A DNA stretch of 64,000 nt, taken from NCBI GenBank assembly GCA_020002185.1, contig CM034534.1:11568787-11632786 (forward strand), read 5' to 3'. Under the pieces are notes generated by a model, which did no database searches, was not told the DNA's origin, and worked only from the letters and a program-made list of their open reading frames with translations. This DNA comes from Paraescarpia echinospica (taxonomy: Eukaryota; Annelida; Polychaeta; Sabellida; Siboglinidae). This document shows positions 58,392 through 64,000 of the stretch, in pieces. Positions within the stretch are counted from its first letter, which is position 1. Every line of letters starts with the position of its first letter. The position numbers were made by a program, and so were the translations under genes.

Positions 58392-59187
58392 TTTCTATCT
58401 CACGTTGCCCAGCAATGCTTCCATGCACACGCACCCCGACAACACGCTGACCCACTACATCACGACGCTACCGAAACGTATCCTAATACGGGGACAATGG
58501 GAGTGCGGACTGGTGGAGGTACAGTACCCGCACAGTTGGTACAACATCGTAGACGACGACGTGGAGTTCGCTGTGACACTACCGATAGACGAAGAGCAGG
58601 ACCCACGGTCCCTGCACACGAAGACTATCCGAATCGGAACCGGATACTATAAAGATCCGTGGTCACTGATCCTCGCCATTAACGCCTCTCTACGTCGCGT
58701 GGTGGGAGAGGGACGAGTGAAACTGAGCTACAACATCATTACGCGTAAGGTATCGGTGAACATGGCACCGAATACCGTCTTCCGTGCTGCTATACTGACC
58801 GCAGTTCTCGGCTTTCGCACCGCTACGCTGGAGTATCTCCCGAAGGATCCCGCGGCACCCGAGTTCAAGGTATTGATCACGGAAGCCGACACCGTGATCA
58901 CCATGGAACGAGGGCTCGACTCGCTCTACATCTATACGGATGTCGTGGAACCGCGAGTTGTTGGTGACAGTCTCGTGCCCCTGCTGCGCATCGTCCCGGT
59001 GAGTGGTCGCCATGGCGATATCGTATCGAAGACCTTCGACAAGACTCACTACGTACCCGTGCTCTACAAAGAGTTTGGCACGGTCGAGATAGATATAAGA
59101 GACGACACCGGATATCGCGTGCCATTCGAGGTTGGTAAGGTGACGGTGACACTTCATTTCCAACGGCAACGGACGGCACTGTTCTAG
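58378..59187 (+). CDS. Minor capsid (penton-like) protein
   Basis: 269 residues, intact. The order of features is that of the Polinton minor capsid protein: DFYLTLPSNAS start, TLTHYITTLPK, WECGLVEVQYPHSWYN, a middle with a GYYKDP segment, and an ending EIDIRDDTGYRVPFEVGKV plus a final VTLHF strand. In Polintons this is predicted to be a single-jelly-roll protein forming the capsid vertices. It lies just upstream of the pVI-like and major capsid genes, as expected. Confidence 0.8.
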   Translation: MEPSDFYLTLPSNASMHTHPDNTLTHYITTLPKRILIRGQWECGLVEVQYPHSWYNIVDDDVEFAVTLPIDEEQDPRSLHTKTIRIGTGYYKDPWSLILAINASLRRVVGEGRVKLSYNIITRKVSVNMAPNTVFRAAILTAVLGFRTATLEYLPKDPAAPEFKVLITEADTVITMERGLDSLYIYTDVVEPRVVGDSLVPLLRIVPVSGRHGDIVSKTFDKTHYVPVLYKEFGTVEIDIRDDTGYRVPFEVGKVTVTLHFQRQRTALF

Positions 59188-59193
59188 AGAGAG

Positions 59194-59613
59194 ATGAATT
59201 ACACCGACTACTACGATCGTCAAGCGGAAGGTGCGATTCCTTATTTCGTGGGTGCCCGACACCAACGGGGACACGGACTGGGAAGTCTATTCGGAGGTCT
59301 ACTGCGTAGCGTCATGCCGCTCGTCAAGAGAGGAGCCGTGGCGTTGGGAAAGAGAGCTCTGTCGACCGGCGCACGCATAGCCGACGACGTCCTGTCGGGA
59401 CAGAACATCAGAACGGCCGCCAAACGTCGCGTCACCACTGCCGGTAGAGATATGATGAGTGATCTCTTGACCCCTGGCGTGCGACCGCGTAAGCGTATAA
59501 GACGCACACCCGCTGCGAAACGAGTCAGTACACCAGCGAGACGTCGGAGGAAACAGCAGAGACCGAAGGTACGTCGTGAACCCGATATATTCGACGATGG
59601 CGTTCGTTCATAA
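59194..59613 (+). CDS. pVI-like / basic virion core protein
   Basis: 139 residues, intact. An N-terminal aromatic stretch with YFVGARHQRGHGLGSLFGGL, then an amphipathic alanine/valine-rich helix (PLVKRGAVALGKRALSTGARIADDV), here split by charged residues, then a very basic Arg/Lys-rich tail. Comparable proteins in adintoviruses and Polintons are likened to adenovirus protein VI or core proteins (membrane lysis, DNA condensation). Its end overlaps the major capsid gene start. Confidence 0.65.
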   Translation: MNYTDYYDRQAEGAIPYFVGARHQRGHGLGSLFGGLLRSVMPLVKRGAVALGKRALSTGARIADDVLSGQNIRTAAKRRVTTAGRDMMSDLLTPGVRPRKRIRRTPAAKRVSTPARRRRKQQRPKVRREPDIFDDGVRS

Positions 59614-60915
59614 ACTATCGTGTGAGGGACTCAAGAGCGAACTCGATCTCTTCACCGTACCTCTGACTCAGACCGCCATCATCGACAGTCGCACGGTCCA
59701 TCACCAGCCGATGTCCTCGCTCGACTCGGGTGGACCGATCGAATTCGTCGTACCCGGTTCGGGAGACGATTACCTGGATCTCGCCGACACGAAACTACAC
59801 GTTCAGGCGAAGGTGACGCGTGCCGACGGAAGCGATCTCGACCCCACCGATCCCGTCGCTCCCGTGAATAACTGGCTCCATTCGCTGTTCGGTCAGGTCG
59901 ATTTCTACCTGAACGGAACGCTCGTGACTCCCTCGACCAACACGTACCCGTACCGCGCCTACATAGAGACGCTGCTCAGTTACGGTGACGATGCCAAGGA
60001 GACGCAACTGACGAGTCAGATGTGGTACAAGGACACGGCCGGTCGTATGGACGCCGTCGTCGTTGATGGTGCCGATCCGACAGCCAACGCGGGGTTCGTC
60101 GCCAGACGCCACATGATCGCCCAGAGTCGTGTGGTCGACATGATAGGTCGTGTCCACGTCGACCTCTTGCTTCAGGATAAACTCCTCATCAACGGCGTCG
60201 AGCTCAAGATGCGTTTCGTACGCAGCAAGGATGCGTTCGCGCTCATTGCTGGTGGAGCCAACCCCGCCTACAAGATACAGATCGTCAACGCTACACTGTT
60301 CGTCAAGAAAGTCACCCTGAATCCGAGTGTGCAGATGGCACACATCAAAGCCCTCGAAAAGGCCACCGCCAAGTATCCGCTGCGACCTGTCGAATGCAAG
60401 GTCTACTCTATTCCCACAGGTACCCATTCGTACACGCACGAGAACCTCTTTCTTGGTACTATTCCGAAACGTCTCGTGCTGTGCTGCATCGATAACGACG
60501 CCTACAACGGACGCAACGACAAAAATCCCTTTCACGCTAAAAACAACCACATCAACTTCTTCGCCGTGTACGTCGACGGACGACAGATACCCGCCAAACC
60601 TTTCCAGCCCGACTTCGACAACAACCTCTTTGTCAGATGCTACCATAACCTGTTCACATCGACGGGTAAGGCGTGGCAGGACGAAGGGAACGGCTTGACT
60701 CGCTACGACTTCCGACACGGCTACACCTTCTTCGGCGTGGACCTCACCCCCGATGGGTGCCACGACTGCTGCTTCCATCTGGTACAAAAGGCAACGTGCG
60801 CGTCGAGATATATTTCCGCGACGCGCTGACAACCACTGTGAACGTCGTCGCCTACGCCGAGTTCGAGAAGGTGCTGGAGATCGACAGGAATCGTAACGTC
60901 ATCTACGACAACTGA
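59597..60915 (+). CDS. Major capsid protein, double jelly roll, frame broken
   Basis: Starts at the ATG at 59597 (an in-frame GTG lies 21 bp earlier). Recognisable family text: SELDLFTVPLTQTAI, GGPIEFVVPGSGDDYLDL, LFGQVDFYLNGTLVTPS, NTYPYRAYIETLLSYG; the same family is annotated in animals as F54H12.2-like. The first frame runs to 60829 but loses the family sequence after the FHLVQK residues. The conserved C-terminal strand (AYAEFEKVLEIDRNRN) continues one frame over to 60915. A single missing base in the AAAAGG stretch near 60790 explains it. Role: hexon-like capsid shell. As written the last 40 residues are replaced. Confidence 0.85.
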
Positions 60916-61368
60916 TGGAAACCATACAGCTCGTCCGTCTACTCACCCGCGATACGCACGCCCGTGTCGTCATGCGCGGGATCGTACCCAAAGACGTACT
61001 CCTCGAACTCCAAATAGACGCTTACCCCGTCGCCTTCGTGTGCAACACTCACGACACGGGTAAACCCGGAGAACATTGGATAGCGATCTACGTAGACGCC
61101 AACGGTTGCGGCGAATACTTCTGCTCTTACGGCTTGCCGCCACGGCACGTCGAGTTTCGACGTTTCTTGAATAAACATTGTGTAACGCGGACTCATAATT
61201 CTAAGAGACTGCAGAGTCCCGTGTCTAACGTTTGTGGACAATACTGTGTTGCTTATCTCATGTTTTCGCTGTCGTGGACTTGTCATGAAGGATTTCGTAA
61301 AAGGTTTCGGCACTGATCTGGTAGCAAACGATTGCCGCGTATTCGATTGGCTTAAACAACTGCGATAA
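60915..61368 (+). CDS. Adenain-like cysteine protease, frame broken
   Basis: First frame 60915-61316: a His in GEHWIAIY (H54), EYFCSYGLPP, Q100 and VCGQYC (C107 the likely nucleophile). The frame shifts at the TTTT run 61263-61266; the normal ending (MKDFVKGF, VFDWLKQLR) is in the other frame and stops at 61368. Family role: maturation cleavage of capsid proteins. Oddity: the acidic catalytic position in EYF-x-SYG is Cys70 (TGC at 61122) where relatives have Asp. Start overlaps the capsid gene stop by one base. Confidence 0.8.
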
Positions 61369-61804
61369 CCGTGTTTCATTAACGAACATATATCATCATC
61401 ATCATCATCGTCATTAACGATTCGAGCCTATGGCGCGGTGGTCACACACCCGTAAGCTCACGACCTCTGGCGCGGTGTTCACTCACCCGTAAGTCGTACC
61501 ATCATCGTCATCCCGCGAGCCACTGGCGTGGTCGTATTGACCCCTAAGCTCACGACCTCTGTCGTGGTGTTCACTCACCCACAAGTCTTGATGTTCGTGT
61601 ACTTCGCTTAATAAAACACGGTTTCATATTATACGCTTGTATCATTCGTCAATAAAATACGTGTGCACTCGTATACTCTTGTGTTTCGTTAGTTCTTTCA
61701 TACACGCACATTCATACACATCCTCTCTACACTCCCCTCACATACACGTACATTCATACACAACTAATAATCACACCCTCTCTACACTCCTCGTTAGGGG
61801 GTGT
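61369..61804 (+). repeat. Right subterminal region with direct repeats
   Basis: Four diverged copies of a CTCTGGCGCGGTGTTCACTC, ACCCGTAAG unit at about 61430-61590, then AATAAA signals near 61613 and 61662 and CACATTCATACACA repeats. The reverse complement of most of it forms the end of the relics at 17930-18250 and 34190-34470. Confidence 0.7.
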
Positions 61805-62090
61805 CATTAAAAACCTAATCAACTTTCAAACTGGTTTTTACCAGTTATTCCCTTAGTACTAATTCTTCATACATACATACATACATCACATGTTTTAAAG
61901 TCCGAGTATGTTTTAAAGTCCGAGTCGCTAGATGTCACTACGGACGCTTATGTACACTTCTTTCTGCTAGGAGGCGCACTACATACGATCACGTGACTAC
62001 TCACTTTGCTCAGGGGGGCGGCTTTCGAAACCTCCCTAGTATCGCTCATTCCACCGCAGGATACCCCTCCAGAATCGCATACGTACTACT
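61805..62090 (-). repeat. Right terminal inverted repeat
   Basis: About 286 bp, reverse complement of 45511-45830 with indels; ends CGTACTACT, i.e. 5'-AG on the opposite strand. Confidence 0.9.
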
Positions 62091-62096
62091 ATCGCT
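62091..62096. repeat. Right Polinton target-site duplication ATCGCT
   Basis: Identical to 45505-45510; followed by GTCTAAGGTGAG as in the empty site. Confidence 0.95.
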
Positions 62097-62287
62097 GTCT
62101 AAGGTGAGATAAGGTTATAAGTACATGGACGGGTCATCATAGACCAGGTGATGACCGTTACGAGGTCCAGTGGCACGAACGTCGACGTCTCCCACCACCA
62201 CCACCATTAATATTGAAAAATGTATATTATTATATTTACTTATATTTGTTCCGTATTCTAGATCTCTTCTCAGCCATATGCTATAAT

Positions 62288-62768
62288 ATAGTGTCTCTTT
62301 CCGTCAACACATCCAATATGCCTCTGCATACAGTCTGATGCCAAGCAGTGTGACGCCAAGCAGTGTGATTTTCGGCCTCTGCCTCCCAGTCTTCTGAGCT
62401 TATCGATGTTGCAGGTTTTCAGGTCGCGCTTACAGACATCCTTGAATCTGAGGGCTGGGCGTACCACTAGTTTCGCTCAGTGGCGAGTTATCCATAGAGG
62501 ATGATTTTCGGCAAGCGGTCATCCTCCATGCCAGGCCCAGCGAACGGAGACGTTTCTAGTTCAGCAGGGAGTACATGCTGGGGGGTCGATCCTAGCACGT
62601 ACGGTCCAGCATGTCGCTGTAAGGGACACCGTCCTGCTAGGTGATACTGCAGATGCGATCGAAGCAACGCATATGGATTGAGGTGTTGAATCGGCAATCT
62701 TTGCGCATGTAGGTGGTACACGAACTGCTGCTGTAGAGGAGGGCCTGTACTCAGCACATAGGCCTGTT
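62288..62768 (-). mobile_element. LINE 3' fragment, second copy
   Basis: Counterpart of 29240-29720. Confidence 0.6.
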
Positions 62769-64000
62769 ATACTGTAATATTGGTGTTTTCAGTGAGCATC
62801 TTGTTTTCCCATACTCTTTTGGTCAGCTTTGCCATAGAGAGTGGGGCTTTTGAACTTGTTAACATACACAATTAATTTTCAATGCCAAATCCTTTTAGCA
62901 GAAATGGTTCATCACCAGCTAGATTACGTATACCTTATTAAAGTAAAGGTTACGTCACATATGTCTAGCGTCCGTGCGTGATTGGGTGCATTAAGGTTAT
63001 ATATGTCAGGCAGGGTCAAACTTATTGTTGAAACAAAATCACATTTCATGATCGTCTTCAAGCAAAATAACTTTTTCTAAAGTGTATCTTAATAGCGTAC
63101 CTTCCACTTGGATACACGATTAATATCAAGTTGTTTTATGTTGCAGTCGCCCAGCCGTCGGATATGCAATCTCAATTAAGAGTCTGCCGGTCTACATCGA
63201 TCAACTATCTACGTATTCTGCTCGTATGTTGCGATGTCAGTGTGGAGAATTCAGGCCTGTTATAATGTTGAGCTGATGCCATTAGACCTGTGCATAGGTT
63301 GCGACACAACCTCAGCTACGACAAAGAGTCCGCTTGAGGGAATTAAAAAAGTAAACATTTCCCCAACTTCCGATGTCATGTCCGCCAGTATGTAATGGTT
63401 AGAGTTATACAACTACGATGTTATGAATATACAAAATATTACGATGTTATAATACATAACTCACCAATAAAAGCTTTGATATTTTATGAAGTAACTGTGC
63501 TTTCATCCTTAACAGTTAACAGTTTACAGGAAACACGATATATTACGGCCTCTTTGCTTAATGCTTCTTTGTAAGCGCGCTCGCTCGATGTTATTAGGAC
63601 TGGATTACTGCGCTTCACAAAACAGATCTTCTAGTACACAAAAAGCTTGTATGAAAGCTACGTTTAAGGGGTTTTCGTTTGGTATATGACACACATGCCC
63701 AAATTACCTGAGTCTTCTATGTCTGGTGACATGTGAGATTTTTTTATATATTCGTTAGTAATTTCATTTACTATTTATTGAATATTGGTTGAAACATATT
63801 ATAGTGCAAACAAATCAAAACAAGTCATTAGTTAAAACCAAGTCATGCGTGCAATTCACGAAGATGGTAATTGGATATAATGGCATAATAAAACGGAAAA
63901 AAAACATGTTTGGAAAGGAGTAAATATGAAGTTGTAAACTTACAAATAATAATGTTGGTGGGCATATAATCCGATCGTGCTTTGGGCCGGTTGACATGTA
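62769..64000. other. Non-coding DNA, second copy of 29721-30955
   Basis: Closely similar to copy 1 with small substitutions; no gene supported. Confidence 0.5.

Larger units (their letters stand above)
45511..62090 (+). mobile_element. Polinton/Maverick (adintovirus-type) element, complete
   Basis: 16,580 bp bounded by inverted terminal repeats starting AGTAGTACGTATGCGATTCT, a 6-bp target duplication and a matching empty site at 29043. It encodes the core Polinton set: protein-primed PolB, packaging ATPase, DDE integrase with chromodomain, penton and double-jelly-roll capsid proteins, pVI-like protein and adenain-like protease. It also has a NADAR gene and spliced regulatory genes. Known for the group: integration by a retroviral-like integrase, protein-primed replication and, for intact members, virion formation. 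Here six genes carry frame breaks, so this copy as given cannot be autonomous unless the breaks are assembly errors. Confidence 0.95.
34001..64000. repeat. Segmental duplication, copy 2, with Polinton
   Basis: Colinear with 17742-30955 after removing 45511-62090 and one ATCGCT. It differs by scattered substitutions, a 227-bp LINE deletion, array-length changes and an extra 240-bp or so at about 40790-40910. It runs to both the gap and the window edge. Confidence 0.9.

Noticed and set aside
60327..60698. 123-codon frame inside the capsid gene, and other shadow frames at 50942-61379
   Set aside because: Opposite or shifted frames of GC-rich real genes, without independent support.
54155..61266. 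Programmed ribosomal frameshifting as a general explanation
   Set aside because: Shifts go in both directions, no canonical slippery heptamer was seen at the sites checked, and relatives encode these proteins in one frame.

Overview
The window is animal genomic DNA from an invertebrate, most likely a lophotrochozoan such as a mollusc. This rests on the microsatellite content, AT-rich non-coding DNA, spliced exons of a fucolectin/discoidin-like gene, a tRNA-derived SINE and several non-LTR retrotransposons. No bacterial-style operons, rRNA or complete tRNA genes are visible. An assembly gap of exactly 1,000 N lies at 33001-34000.

Layout. 1-17.7 kb is repeat-rich host DNA; its only convincing genes are three phase-compatible exons of a lectin-type domain (11388-12822), followed by a minisatellite and about 4 kb of plain AT-rich DNA. 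From 17742 to about 30955 lies a nested repeat block: the left end of a degraded Polinton, an intact RTE-type LINE inserted in an intron of that relic, a tandem array of tRNA-half-like units, a second degraded LINE on the minus strand with its own insertion, and a LINE 3' fragment. The same block recurs from 34001 to the window end as a diverged second copy. The two copies either side of the gap are a segmental duplication or two uncollapsed haplotypes.

The second copy carries a complete Polinton/Maverick (adintovirus-type) element at 45511-62090: 16,580 bp, inverted terminal repeats of about 0.3 kb starting 5'-AG, and a 6-bp target duplication ATCGCT. The first copy keeps the unoccupied target at 29043-29048, so the insertion can be read to the base.

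Inside the element the left part looks early/regulatory: a divergently transcribed three-exon gene on the minus strand, a NADAR-domain protein, a zinc-binding OB-fold (RPA-like) protein, and a set of related acidic ORFs without ATG that appear to be spliced to the first exon of the OB-fold gene. Then follow protein-primed DNA polymerase B with N-terminal zinc fingers, a small membrane protein, the packaging ATPase, two small/virion proteins, the DDE integrase with chromodomain, a two-TM protein, penton-like minor capsid protein, pVI-like protein, double-jelly-roll major capsid protein and an adenain-like protease. Together these make a replication, integration and virion-assembly set.

Six of these genes (PolB, ATPase, two small membrane proteins, major capsid protein, protease), perhaps seven, are each broken by one small frame shift, while the others are intact. 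Either this is a young, decaying copy or the assembly carries indel errors. The points most worth following are the filled/empty site pair, the NADAR gene, the shared-leader splicing unit and the minus-strand spliced gene, which has a phase-conserved homologue in the relic.
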